DNA of 64,000 nt from contig JANFNE010000013.1 in assembly GCA_024867545.1 (NCBI GenBank), positions 1,148,470 through 1,212,469 of the forward strand. Reading direction: 5' to 3'. The notes under the pieces were generated by a model. It was not told the DNA's origin, did not search any database, and worked only from the letters and a program-made list of their open reading frames with translations. The first letter of the stretch is position 1; each line of letters starts with the position of its first letter. The DNA is from Phytopythium helicoides. Taxonomy: Eukaryota > Oomycota > Peronosporomycetes > Pythiales > Pythiaceae. A program made the translations under genes and the position numbers. Positions 9,565 to 21,800 of the stretch are shown here, piece by piece.

Positions 9565-11892
9565 CTATTCGTCCGATTTTTGGATCGCTCTGCCTTTGTT
9601 TGAAGCTGCCTGATTCGACCCTGCTCCTTGCAACACGTTGTTGCTGCTCCCTTTTTCCGGTCCATTATTGTTACTTCGAGGATTGTTGTTGCTTGAACCA
9701 GACACTGCAGGAAGGTGCAGCTTGCGGCTAGACCCCGTTTTACTCTCAAGACTGCCAACCCGATCCTGCAGCTTGGAAATTGCACTTTCGTAGAGTGTCT
9801 CCATCTGCTGAATCTGTTGGAGAGACTGCATTAGCAAAACTGAAAATTTTAGATAGGTCTGTGGAAATGTACATGCTCACCGTTTCCCGTGGCACATAGT
9901 CCGCATCTAAGTTCCTCTTTGATGCGGTCTCGTTCGCCTTCTGCATCTGCCAACTAAAAGCCACAGAGACCGGTAAATCCTCGATACTATGTATCACCAG
10001 GTCGAGGGATATCGCACCTTCTGTCTGGTTTTGTTAAGCTCCTTTCAAAATCTCGAAGCGAAGCAATCGCAAGGTCTCGTTCCCGTTCGCGCTCCTTCTG
10101 CTCCTGGAGCAGGTCATCCAAACGCTCAGCTGTGTCCTCTTCAAGCTGGAAAAAGCGCAGCTTGAATTCCTTCAACTCTTGCAAGAAGCTTAGCGCTTGC
10201 GTCTTTTCTGCGGCGAGCTCATTCTCGACCTCGTGCCATTCCTGTGAAGCCTCTTCTGACAGCTTTCGATAAGTTGCGACTTGCTGGTCGCACTTGCGCT
10301 TGATTTGCTCTAGGTCGCGTTCATGCTGAGCAATTAGAGCCTCGAGAGCTGCTGTTGGGTTTGCTTCTGATGGTAAATCTGCGTTGCTGTTGCTCCTGCT
10401 ATTGGTGCTCGTGTTGGAAGACGAGCTAGAATTGGAGCAACTGACTGCCTTGGCTGCTTGGTTTTCAAACTCGAGGTGCTGAATTCGTATGGAGGCCTTC
10501 AACAGTTGATTCTCGAGTGCATCAGCCCTCTCTCTTGCCTCCGTTAGCTCAGCTTGAGTTGTTCGCAAACGCTGCCCTTCTTCATCCAGTTGCTGCCTTG
10601 CATCTTCGTATAGTGCGCGATAATCAAGTACAGATAACACATTTTGCTGAGCACGCACGGCAACTTGCATAGCTCGTTGTCCGAATTGGATGGTTGATAG
10701 TGTCTCATGAGCGTCAGATGCTGCCTGTGTGACCGTGACTACAAGTGCGGTCTTGGCGTTTCCCCCCAGACTTGACTGTAGTAGTCGAGTGAGTTTGCTA
10801 TCGCGGTATGGTACGTGCCGTTGCTGATTGGCGAGTGCCGAAACGCAGTTACCCAAAGCTGATAGACTCAGATTGATTGCTTTGAGCTCGTTGACGTGAC
10901 GTCCAGTCACACGCGTCTTCTTGACGCGCTCTGAGCCTGCAAGGTCCACGAGAAAAAGATTGCTCAGCTTGACAACTTGTCGTGGCGGGTCAGTAGAGTT
11001 GTTGGATGGTGCAACAAGCTCTTTTCGCTCGATGCGGAGAATCAGAATGGCATGCGAGCGACTCGAATGCTCATTCATGGCTGTGCTTGACACCGCACGA
11101 TTTTCCGAGCCACGTCGAAGGAGTTCTAGGCAGTCGTCAACACTAGAGACGCTGACAATCGAGGCACCATCAAGGTATACACCGCGCTCGGGGTCTTCCC
11201 GAATGACAATGCCTGACGGTGCGATGCTCGGATCCAATAGATCAAAGATGCGCTCACAGTAAATCTGGACATAGCTTATGGCCACACTCGTTTTGGCACG
11301 TGCTCGCGTTTGTTCTACGCGCTGAATAATCAAGCATGTAGAACTGTTAGTGAGAGTGTTGCCAATGAAGAAACGAAAACTGACTCACGTTGAAGATATC
11401 CTCGAGTGCACGAGGGATGATGCCACGGCCATCACCTTGAGCGTCATCGTCTCGTCCGACCATTGTGTGGGTCTTGCCGGTCGAAGTTTGGCCGTAAGCA
11501 AGTACGGTGCCGTTGTATCCGTCGAGTACATCGTGAACTATGTCGTATGCAACGCGCTGGTACACACTTTCCTGGTCTGTTGACTCGTCCAAGCTCGCAT
11601 CAAAGGCGAACTTTCGATTGTCGGACAAGAAAACTACACTCTTTCCGTCCTGTTGCACACGTACGCATGGTCCACCACCACTAGCTCGACCACCTTTGTC
11701 TGTGAGGAATGTCGGGTCTTCGCGGTTGCTCCCGTTCGCTTCCGTACTTTCAGGAGATGCACTCTCGACTGCTTGCTGCAGCTGCAGCTGCACGTAATCG
11801 TCGTAGCTCAAGCCTTCGCGCTCGCGCTGCAGCAACGGTCTTAAGCGACAGAAAACCTTGACACGCTCTGCTGGTCGTGAAGTCGCCTCCAT
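9565..11892 (-). CDS. Kinesin with N-terminal motor and coiled-coil stalk
   Basis: Start ATG 11892 (MEATSRPAERVKVFCRLRPL). The motor domain holds all nucleotide motifs: P-loop GQTSTGKTHTM, switch I NEHSSRSHAI, switch II DLAGSERVKKT, and the neck-proximal SALGNCVSALANQQRHVPYR DSKLTRLLQSSLGG. An intron lies at 11388-11322 (gtgagt...ttcag), joining EDIFN to RVEQTRARAK in phase. After the motor comes a long coiled coil (VLDYRALYEDARQQLDEEGQ, then QLEEDTAERLDDLLQEQKER). One missing base near 10050 is needed to enter KELNKTRQK. Two further introns follow, and the last exon (QSLQQIQQMETLYESAISKL) ends at 9565 in an Asn/Ser-rich tail. It resembles the plant/protist ARK-type kinesins in motor and neck, but no armadillo repeats are seen. 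Role: a microtubule plus-end-directed motor, inferred from the N-terminal motor. Confidence 0.85.
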
Positions 11893-12078
11893 CTTCGTTT
11901 GGCGACTCAAAGTTTTGATCCAGTCTGCTCGGATATCAATAGTCCGCAACCGCCTGCAATAGGAAGAAATGGCTACACTTTCAATTGCAGTCAACTTCAA
12001 CATCATCAGCGCCATCAACTTGTAGGCTACAATTTCCTTTCATTCAGGATGGAACAGACATAATTTAGTGAATGCAAC

Positions 12079-15000
12079 TCACACAATCTCTAGCTCGCTC
12101 GCCTGACGCTGCGCGTGCATGGCGGCGGCGATGGCTACCTGCATCCCGAACGCGGTCAGTCGGATCCAGGGAGCACAGGCGGCGAATGAGCGTCCAGCCA
12201 TCTTTCTTGACATTCGCGGGCTGCTGTGGGAGCTTGCCCTCGCGCACTTGCTGCACGACGTTGTCCTCCGAGACGTCAGCACCCCACGGATATCGCCACT
12301 CAGAGCTTCCAACACGACCATGCCAAACGCATAGATGTCGGATGCCACAGGTTGGTGCATCATCATTCAGCAGCTCTGGAGCTGCCCAACGTGGCGTCAA
12401 GCCGTCCTTAATGGTGACTTGAGCACGACCGTCAGTTGTTACGTTGATCGCACTGGCCGTCAAATCACACACACCAACATTTGCAGTGTGGAGAAACTGG
12501 ATGCCAAGCGCTGTGTCCAACAACTGCGTCCAAGTAGCTGCATTCGGCTTCTTCCTCCCGAGCGTCAGCTTATCTAACGACTTGCCAGGCTTCTCCCAAA
12601 CGATATATCGCCCATGAGTGCCCTCGTAGCACCCGCCGTAGCAAGTGTACACGTTTGGGTGCTTGAGCTGGTAGAACGTCTCAATCGTGTCCGCAACGTC
12701 GTTCGGTGTCTCCATTTCGTGTGAATTGCGGACAAGAACGGATCGACCACGCCACTTGCCGGTGATCTCTTGCCCAGGACGAGCCGTGCACAGGGCTGGC
12801 ACACAATTCAGCTCGTACATCGGGATAAACCACTCGGGCAGAGGCGACCATGCCTCAAGCCCAGTTAGCCGGATCACCTTGAGCAGATTGGACGCGACCT
12901 TCGTCATGAGCTCCAGCTCTTCCACAGCGTAGCGATGACGTCTCTTTCGACAGCTCAAACTGCAAGAGCGCGTACGTTTCCGCAAGATCCTGTCCAGCAG
13001 CGCTCTGCACGCCACGTGGGTTCATCAGCTCGTTCTCTAAAGCAGTCGATGCCTTCTCCAAGCCACCCATCAAGATGGCACGCTGCTTTTGGTGGAGCTG
13101 TGCCCAGCGTGACTGCCACTGATACACTGTTGGTGGTTCTGGCTCGCCTGGTCGCTGAATCACCGGGCCAAACTCCGCGAGGCAGTCGTCGATTCCACGG
13201 TGCAGGTCGACGTACACCTGAATCTGCGCATAGTAAGCGATGAAGTCGTAAATGTCTCCAGTGTTTGGCTCTGCACACGACTGCAATAGCGCGTTGAACT
13301 CGACAATCCGGCGACCCAGCTTCTCAACAGGCTTCTTTGGCAGAGTTCCATGCTTGACCAACAATCCATGGATAGCCCAGCAGCGCGTGTACAAATGCAT
13401 GTTCATTTCCCGCCTCGCGAGCGCGCCGGGTACCGTGGTTCTTCCCACGAGCTGGAGGCACTGACGCAGCACACCTGCCATGTGCGTGTCAAAGGGAGGA
13501 CAGTTGATGGCGTCGACACCAGCTACAGTCTCCTTGACACTTGTCAAAGGCCGAAGAATCACAGCTTCCTCAGTCATAAGCCAATAAAGACTGCGCAGCA
13601 AATTTGCTGCCGTCGGTCTCTTCGCAGCAGCAGGTTTACATAACGCCTCGATGAGCCAGTATGTGCTCTCGCGGATATATGCTGGACGGCGCGGCAGCGG
13701 CTTGCCATACTGAATAGCAATGGGGCGTCCAGGGTCGTTCGCTTCGACAAGCAGCTCAAAGATACACTTGCCGAGGCAGTAGACATCCCAAGCTGTAGAG
13801 GGATCCTCCCGCGCGGATGACGGCCACATATGGTCAACAACCGCTTTATCTCTCGCGGTAGCATTCGGTCCAAGTAGCGGACAGCAGTAGCGAATGCTAT
13901 TGAGTTTGAGTGCGCGGTTCGGAGCGCACAACTCGACGTGATCCCACGAGAAGTTCCCAATCACAAGGCCGCGATCGTGGAGTGACAGAATAGCCTGTGT
14001 GATCTGGAAAAGGTAGTGCCATTTCTCGGCCGTCGGTAACCGCAGCAGCTTGATCGCGTTGACGGCTACCACAGGCTGGTGGAGATAAGCGCGCTTTCCG
14101 ATGTGTGATGCAGCGGTGACGCCAATATCGAACCCCCGTCCCCGCCGCGACATGAGGTCCATGCGAATGAGCATGGACTCTTCGTCTTCGTCTTCCATCT
14201 CCGTCACGGTGCGCAGCTGCTTGCCCTTCTCGTCATAGCGCACGTTGTAGTGTGCCTCAAGCTCGAGCGAGGGGACGGAACCAGTGCGGAGCGTCATGAC
14301 CTGCGATGCCCGAGATCTCGGTGATTCGGTTGAACGCGACCGGTGAGAAGCTGCAGCTCGCTCCTCGCTAGACGGTCGGGATACGCCATGAAGTTGTGCT
14401 TGAGCAGCGTGAGCAGCTCGTAGCTCTGGTCGTCGCCGTCTTCCGTGTCCAGCTCCGCGCGCAGCCGCGCTGTCGTCGTCCAGCAGCTCTCGAATTTCTT
14501 GAGTCGTCCAATGCGCTCTCGGATCATGAGCTCCTGCGGGGCCGTGAGCGCCTGGGATGTCGAATGCCGCGAACATGGCGTCCAGCAGCTGGTCGAAGCG
14601 GTAGATGAGGTCGAGATAGTACCCTGACTGCGCGAGCTGGAAGAGCACGCGCGCGTCGGCCTCGAAGGCCTCCAGCTCCGCAGCCATGCGCTCCGCCTGC
14701 TCGCGCATCACCCGCAGCGCTTCCGGCACGCGCGCCATGCGGTCGCTGAGGTCCTGAAGTGCTTCCAGCGCTTGGCGTGCAGCGGCTCCGGGCCCGTCAA
14801 TGGCCGGCGCGTTCTCGTCCTGGCAGCTTGGCCCAGAGCACCTGCCAGAACTCTGCCTCGTCGTCCGGGAAGAGCTCGCTGTGCTCGACGAGCGCGCGCG
14901 CCTCGCCCTCCTTCTCTCTCGGCGCCGACGGCGCGGGCTCCGGCGGCTGGGACCGGCGCGCTCTGGCTGCGCAGCCGCTGCTCCAAGGTCCTGCTCCTCC

Positions 15001-15192
15001 CTGTGCTTGCGGCGCATGCTGCGGTAGCTCCATCCCTGCGTGCGAGCCGCGCGTGCTGCCGCTGCTGCTGCCGCGCGAGTCAAATCGGCTCTTGCGCTCC
15101 TGCAGCTGCCGCTCGTGCTGCCGCTCCAGCCGCTGCAGGAAATCGCGGTACTCGGGGTCGCCCGCGCGCTTCTTGCTGTGCGAAGAGCCCAT
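12079..15192 (-). CDS. Tandem pseudokinase with Src-like N-myristoylation signal
   Basis: Start ATG 15192: MGSSHSKKRAGDPEYRDFLQ. Gly2 with Ser6 and basic residues is a classic myristoylation and membrane-binding signal. Then come a Ser/Gly/Pro linker, helical segments (DLSDRMARVPEALRVMREQA) and two kinase folds. Domain 1: VNAIKLLRLP; the catalytic loop reads LHDRGLVIGNFSWDHV instead of HRDLKxxN; DFG is replaced by LNSIRY; the APE-to-C-lobe part is kept (STAWDVYCLGKCIFELLVEA). Domain 2: VLVR instead of VAVK, LHTANVGVCDLTASAINV for the catalytic loop, IKDG for DFG, then WAAPELL and ASDIYAFGMVVLEALSG. Neither domain should phosphorylate. Frame corrections are needed near 14845, 14555, 14330, 12940, 12355, 12290 and 12150, mostly one extra base. 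It is divergent to the RNA-repair gene. Role inferred: membrane-tethered scaffold or allosteric regulator. Confidence 0.75.
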
Positions 15193-15815
15193 GGCGGTCA
15201 GCAGGACAATCGCGCTGTGCGCATGCAGTCCCGCCCGCGGCGCGCAGGAGCTCCGCAAAGACACGCATGGAGCGAGCCAGCGAGGCGGCGCATGTCGATG
15301 CTGCATGTGGCCTTGCGCTTCCGACGACGAGGGCAGTGACGCGGGGGAGTGACGTGTTGAAGGGGTGGCAACAACATGGGCGATGGAGTGGCTTTCGCAC
15401 GTGACGAATGGAGGGGGAGGATGGCGAGAGGGCAGAGGTGGCGAGAGGATGCGAGGGCTACGAGTGAGAGCTGAGAGCATTGAGGTCGGGGGTGACGGGC
15501 TCTGGTGGTGACTCGGACTTGACGTGACTGGGCTGGGATCACCACCACCACCGAAACAAAAAAAAAAAGCTTGTCGCGTGAGTCATGAGAGGTGCACGCG
15601 CACACCACAGAGGTGCAGAGGACCGTCTTGAACGGACTGCTGGTTTGACAACGCGTGCTGAACGAGTGAAATGCCATCGGCGGAGATGATGCGATTTGCT
15701 GTGACGCGCGCAATGGGTACAGTGGTGAGTGATGGTGCGTTTGGTGGCGTCGCGTGTCATCATTGATTGCCACTCCGACATTCGCCGTCTGCACATCAAC
15801 ACCTTCGACTGCACC
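15193..15815. promoter_or_regulatory. Divergent promoter region between pseudokinase and RNA-repair gene
   Basis: About 620 bp separating two head-to-head genes. It contains an A-run at 15562-15569 on the + strand and Pur/Pyr-biased tracts (gggggaggatggcgagagggcag, 15413-15435 region). No coding sequence is supported. The in-frame ATG at 15732 is a possible alternative start for the rightward gene. Confidence 0.35.
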
Positions 15816-18601
15816 ATGGGCGAGCCCCATCTCAACACAGTTGCCAAGTTCCGAGGGTGTCTGGCACTCATGATCAACTACGAGCCCGCAGTTTTTCGCC
15901 TAGTGCACAGGATGCTGCGGGTGCTGCCCCACGACAGCCGGTTCGCTCAGGTGAAGGGCTGCAGCCCCGAGATGTGGCACGTGACGCTCGTGACCAAAGA
16001 AGAGAAGCGATTGCTAAGTCTGGAAGTGACAAAAGAGGCCACGAGAATGTCTGGGGGACCACTTTACCCTATTGGACTTGGCGCGAGCCGCAACTATCCG
16101 AGTGTGCTCTTTGTTGTCTGCGTGTGGCCGCGGGGACGAGCATTCCGAGCCAAGCACGGGCTGCCACCCAAGGACTTCCACATCACAGTCTCCGTCGACG
16201 ACGAACATGGCATTGACAAAAGTTACAGCTCATTGGTGGATCCGGAATGCGTCTACCTACGAGATATGGACACATTGAGAGCGCTCTCGAGGCAGCTAAT
16301 GTTGGAGGGCAAGCCGCAGCAGGCACTCCAAGTCGCGACCATTCTATGTGAAAAGTTTTTACCGAATGTGGGGGAACGTGAGTGGATGCGATTGGGAGAT
16401 GCAGCATTTGCGTCTGGCATTTTCAAGCTCGCGATGCTCAGCTACGCTCAAGCACTCTCCTCCGTACGAGCTAAAAGCGAGCTGGTGGACGCTGCTGTGG
16501 CAACTCACTGCCTCAGTCACATGGGATTGAGCGCCAAGCACACCGAGTATGGACCTGTGTTTGCAGATAGCGAGCTCGACCAAATCCCGCCCGAGCTTCA
16601 AGATCCCCTTTGTCGTCCGTGGTCAGTTCATCTCTTAGCTTCCGCACCAGAAGAAGACGATACTTGCGCCAAAACGTTGCTGCCTGCACATCCAACAGCA
16701 TCGCGCGAGCAGCTATATTCATTAGACTGGTCACCACTGCTCGGAAAGCCTGGGATTTTCAAGCTTCCCCGATTCTTCAGTTGGGTTATACCCATGCATT
16801 TGGCTGCCATGTCCACACCCCGCAACCGTGAAGATGTCCGCATTCTCGTTGAGTCTCTGAGTATTCGTCAAATTGTGACGCTCACAATCGAGAGTCCGCT
16901 AGAAAGCGAATGGTTTGAAGGACTTCATTGCGTTCAGCATACCTTCCTACCCACCGATAACTACAAGCCGCCATCTCTAGCTCAAATCAATATCTTCATG
17001 CACATCTGCTGTTCGGGTGCAAAAGAAGCAAGTACTCCTGTTCTTGTGCATTGTGGAGGGGGAAAGGGTCGTGCTGGCACCATGCTGGCATGCTATCTGG
17101 TTGCATTTGGCTTCAACAGGCCACCGACGGATATTTTGGAGATGACAGATTTTACCCCAGCGATGAACGCTGCAGAAGCAATCCAAGCTCTACGATCTAT
17201 TCGCCCTGGAAGTATTGAGACTACCGAGCAAGAGGCAGCAGTGCACGCGTATTGCTCGGCACTCTGGAAGCGCAGATCAATATTGCCTCGTGTTGTGTCA
17301 GAGCCGACTGGGACTTTTCCTAACATCTCTGGAAAACCGGTGGGCACAACTGACTTTCTTGTCTTATGTGGACTTCCGGGCTCTGGCAAGAGCTCCTTCA
17401 GTCGTGCTCTCATCAAGAGATCAAATGCAAGCGTAGTTGTTGGCCCGAATGGCAAGTCGAAGCCTGCTCAAGGAGCATGGATCGAGGTAGACAGCGATGT
17501 TGACGGCCGTGCCGGTTGCGAGCGAAGCGTGTCCACTGGAGGAAAAGGCAAGAAACTCATTCTCGATCGGTGTAATGGAACTCGAGAGGATCGCGAGTGG
17601 TTTCTGAAACTTGCATCCTCGTGGAGCTCGCACCCAACTGCCGTCTGGTTTGATTTCCCAACCGAGATATGCGAAGCTCGAGCTATGACGCGGAACAACC
17701 ACCCTACTTTACCCCCAGGTTCAAGGGTGCGGCGAGCCATCGAACACCATGGGAAATCGTTTACTCCACCAGATGTCAGCGAAGGTTTCCACTCGGTTGT
17801 ACGCATCACGTCGATGGACGCGGCACTGGCACTTGTGGATACGTTGTCCGCGTCACTTCCTCTCATGAAGTTTCCTCGCACTCCGCACCTGATTGACCTC
17901 GGTGGTGCAACAGGTGACGACATTGTTAGCATTCGTGACAATGGCCTCACTGATGGAAATAGGGCAGCAGCATGGCCCGAGTCACTTGTTCCCCCTGGCA
18001 CGGCGATCATAGTGACTGAAAAGCTCGACGGAGCAAACCTCGGTATCTCTTTGGCGCCACACGCACTGGGGATTCATCATCCAAAACCGATCACACTACA
18101 TCACCTCCGAGTATCATCGGCAGTTCCAAGCTCTGGACACGTTTATTGCGGAGCACCGTGAGTCGTTGTTTGCCATCCTGAACCGGGACCCTCTCTTCCC
18201 GGTAGGTTTGTGCTGTACGGTGAGTGGCTCGCAGCCACGCATTCGGTCGAGTACACCTCGCTGCAGAGCCTGTTCTACGCGTTCGACCTATACGACCGCG
18301 AGACGCGGCAATTCTGGGACCGGCGGTCCCTCGAGATGCTGCTGGACGCGTGCGGTGCGAGGTTTCCTCTAACTCCTGTGATCTTCGCTGGCCCAAACCT
18401 GCCACCAAGACCAGACCTGGAGCGTCTTTCAAGACGAGAGTCTCCGTTTTGCGATGGTGTTGGCGAAGGGATCTACTTGAAATGGGAGCGAGGCGGGGTG
18501 GTCGTGGACCGCAGCAAGGTCGTGCGTGGAGACTTCATTGCTGGAATGAGCACTGGACGAAGGGGGTGTTGCGCCTCAACCGAGTGGTGCAGCTAAACTA
18601 G
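15816..18601 (+). CDS. Multi-domain RNA repair protein: 2H phosphoesterase, phosphatase, P-loop kinase, RNA ligase
   Basis: The start is taken at ATG 15816 (context caccatggg); an upstream in-frame ATG at 15732 is possible. Domains in order, with rough residues: a 2H phosphoesterase domain with the two HxTx motifs (MWHVTLVTKEE about 54; DFHITVSVDD about 122); a helical, TPR-like stretch (LSRQLMLEGKPQQALQVATI) at 150-240; a dual-specificity phosphatase with the HCx5R loop VLVHCGGGKGRAGTM near 411; a P-loop polynucleotide-kinase-type domain, LCGLPGSGKSSFSRAL near 522; and a covalent nucleotidyltransferase (RNA ligase, Rnl2-like) with motif I EKLDGANLGISL near 735, then IIQNRSHYITSEYH, VLYGEW, FYAFDLYD, motif IV GEGIYLKWE and motif V VDRSKVVRGDF. 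The C-terminal ligase part needs frame corrections near 18045 (extra base), 18195 and 18555. The parts together could trim, phosphorylate and seal broken RNA ends. Confidence 0.85.
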
Positions 18602-18834
18602 CAAATAAATCTCTCGTTGATTCGCGAACCCTCACTTGTGTCTGCCTCCGACTTTGTCCAATCATGTTGGTCTCGGTAGAGATTTAGCGAGGTGTCGAGC
18701 TTCGCTGTGAATGAAGACACCCCACCGCCGTGATGTGAGCAAGTACGCGCATTTCCGATACAACATGCAAGTCAATCGGCAGTGGGTCCACGTGCAGAAA
18801 CATCGTGAGAATCGTATGTCATCCTTTGACAAGC

Positions 18835-21800
18835 ATGGAGGCGAAGGTGGGAGCATCAGTCCATGGCGGCGCGGACGTGAGCGCTGCGACCAGGGATAGG
18901 ACGCCATTGATGGTCGCGGCGTTCGAGGGAAATCTGGAGGCGATGGAGAGTTTGCTGGACCAAGGCGCGGCCGTGAACGCCGTAGACAAGAGGAGAAACA
19001 CGGCGCTGATGGCTGCGACGAACCTGGAAGCAGCAAAACTCTTGGTGGAGCGAGGCGCTGATCTGCATGCTGTGAACGACGACGGGAACACGGCCTTGAT
19101 GGTAGCAGTTTGGAAGCTCAGATGGGAGGTGGTCAAGTATTTGGTGGACCGCGGCGCGGATGTGAACGCTGTCAACAAGTTTGGACTGACACCGCTGGCA
19201 TATGTGGCGGAGTACGGTGAGCTGGATCTCGTGGGGCTATTGGTAAACAGAGGCGCGCACGTGAACGTCGTCGACAATAGCAACTACACGCCACTCGCCC
19301 GTGCGATACAGCGTGGCAAGTTGGAGATCGTGACGTTCTTGGTGGACCGAGGTGCAGGCGTCAACACTTTGGACAGCGACGGAAGAACTCCTCTTGCCCT
19401 CGCGGCAGCGAGGGGTGAATGGAGGATTGTGGAGCACTTAGCTGATCGAGGCGCAGACGTGAATGCCGCAGATGGCAACGGGCTGACACCGCTGATGCAT
19501 GCAGTCGATAAAGGGAATCTAGATATGGTGAAGTATTTGCTGAAACGTGGCGCAGTCGTCAACAGCGTTGACATCAACGGCAATACTCCATTGGTATATG
19601 CAGCATCAACTGGCGAGCTCGAGGTGCTGGAATACTTGATTGAACATGGCGCAGACGTGAATGCTATTGACAATGGTGGTATGACTGCACTCATTTGTGC
19701 GGCAAAGTCGTTGGGTAACTCGGAAGTGATGACGAAATACTTTCTAGATCGAGGTGTAGACGTCAACGCAGTGGACAAGGATGGCATGTCAGCTCTGATG
19801 TACGCGGCAGACAGCAGTAACTTGAAAACGGTCGAGTTGCTGGTGGACCGAGGTGCGGATGTCAACATAGTAGACAACAACGGGATGACGCCACTGATGC
19901 GGGCGATAGTTCGTTGCAAACTTGAGATCGTGAAGTATCTAGTCGACCATGGTGCAGATGTGAATCTCAAGACTACCCTAGGACAAACAGCAGTGCATCA
20001 AGCAGCAAAGCGCGGCTATATTGCTATTCGAGACTTCTTGCTTCAACATATCAAGGTTGCGCCGTCTTGGAATGGGTCAAGAAGAGGCATGCAGCTTACG
20101 AATTTGTCCTTAAGCTCACTGAAACTCCACTCAGCGTCGAAAAGTTGGGCTATCTCTCCGTTCGACATTGCTTTGGTTCGACATGACCACACCAAGACGA
20201 TCGGAGGAGAGTATCACGCCAAGTGGCTTGACGCCGATGTTGTTATCAAACTGTTCACACCAGAAGCGTCAGCCTCGACATTTGTAGATGAAGTAACCAC
20301 GTGGCACCAATTGCGACACCCAAACGTCATCAAGTTGTATGGAGCGTGTGGCGTCGGTCACTCGTTCTTTGTTCTGGAGTATGCGAGCAATGGGTCTGTG
20401 GTGGAGTTTCTCGCCGAATGTGAAAAGCGAGGTGAGGGACGGAGGCCGTGGAAGTTCATGTATGAAGCAGCATTGGGTCTCGCATATTTGCATGAGCGAG
20501 GTATTGTGCATGGTAACCTGCGCAGCAGCAATATTTTGGTGGGAAGTGATGGTGTGGCGAAGTTGGCTGACTTCGGATTGGCGGCAGCGTCATCGCAGAC
20601 TATCGATAACGCAGCCTCATCAGGTTTCGGCTCCGTGCGTTGGCAGGCTCCTGAGCAATTGAAGGCGGAGAAACGTTATTTGCTTCAGACGTTTACTCTT
20701 TGGGTCTGTGCATTGTGGAGGCAGTGACAGGGCGGGAACCGTGGGAAGGAAAGAGCGATTTGGCGATTAGACTCTGTAAGAGCCGATGGCTTCCTGGGAC
20801 ACACTCCACCAACCCGTTTGGTCCCAACCGTCTGGATGCAGACTTCGGGCAATTTATATCCAACGTGTGCGCTCCAGCTCCGAGTCATCGATTGCCAGCA
20901 GTAAAGGTTGCTCGATTACTTGAGCACTTCGCTGCAAAGGAAGCCAGAGAGCAGAAAACATCACACCTTGAGGTAATCGGCGAGGATGTCAACGAGTACA
21001 AAGCCGGAGAATTGCAGCAACTCTTAGCAAAAGTTCGAGGTGTGGCATCATTGCACAATGCTCGGAATCCGATGTATCAAGTCATTCAACAAGAGATCGA
21101 AGCGATTCACAGACATTTCGAACGCGGAAAACGTCAACTCGAGACATTCGTGGCATATCATTCGCTTCTCGTGGATTTGGTGGATATACTTCAGCCAAGA
21201 CCACTTCGAGACCAAGTCGGCTCTCTTTCATCGAAACGAGCGACTCACAACAATTTGGCAGTGTTTCGGCGTCGTATCAACAAATTATGGATGATGATCG
21301 GCGAATCTGGTGTTGATGTCCGGGAGCGAGAGCTGCGATGGAGCCTACAGCGCAGCAAACAGTTCGAGTTGTTGATTTCCGATGTATCCGAGACGATGAC
21401 TGTTCTGAGTCCAGATGGATGACGAAGAAACCCAGTCGGAACTCGTCACTTTCCTCAAGACGGAAATTGAGCACCACGCATCCAGTTACACTGACGATCA
21501 ACTTGCCGTGATGAAAAAAGCGTACGAGGACTGCTGTCAGGGCGAGTGGGACAAGTCTGTGACGACTGTTCCAGTATGGTTTCTGCCATGGCATGAATTG
21601 GTGATCAACCGAATGAATCGAATTGGCGAAGGCGGGTTTGGTGACGTGTATCTCGCGAAATGGCTTGACTCGGAGGTCGTCGTGAAAGAGGTGAAAACAC
21701 TCGGATCTGGCAATAACAACAACAACGATTCCATGGTATCCACTTGGTTTCGGAGTGCTTCACGATGGTCTACGAGTATAAAAGACAATACACATGACTC

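Noticed and set aside
11893..12018. In-frame N-terminal extension of the kinesin
   Set aside because: Begins at an upstream Met but adds a non-conserved, hydrophobic stretch; kinesin motors normally start close to the RVKVFCRLRP strand.
15198..15830. 210-codon frame on the - strand upstream of the pseudokinase
   Set aside because: No motif, crosses the divergent promoter; the myristoylated start at 15192 is a better gene start.
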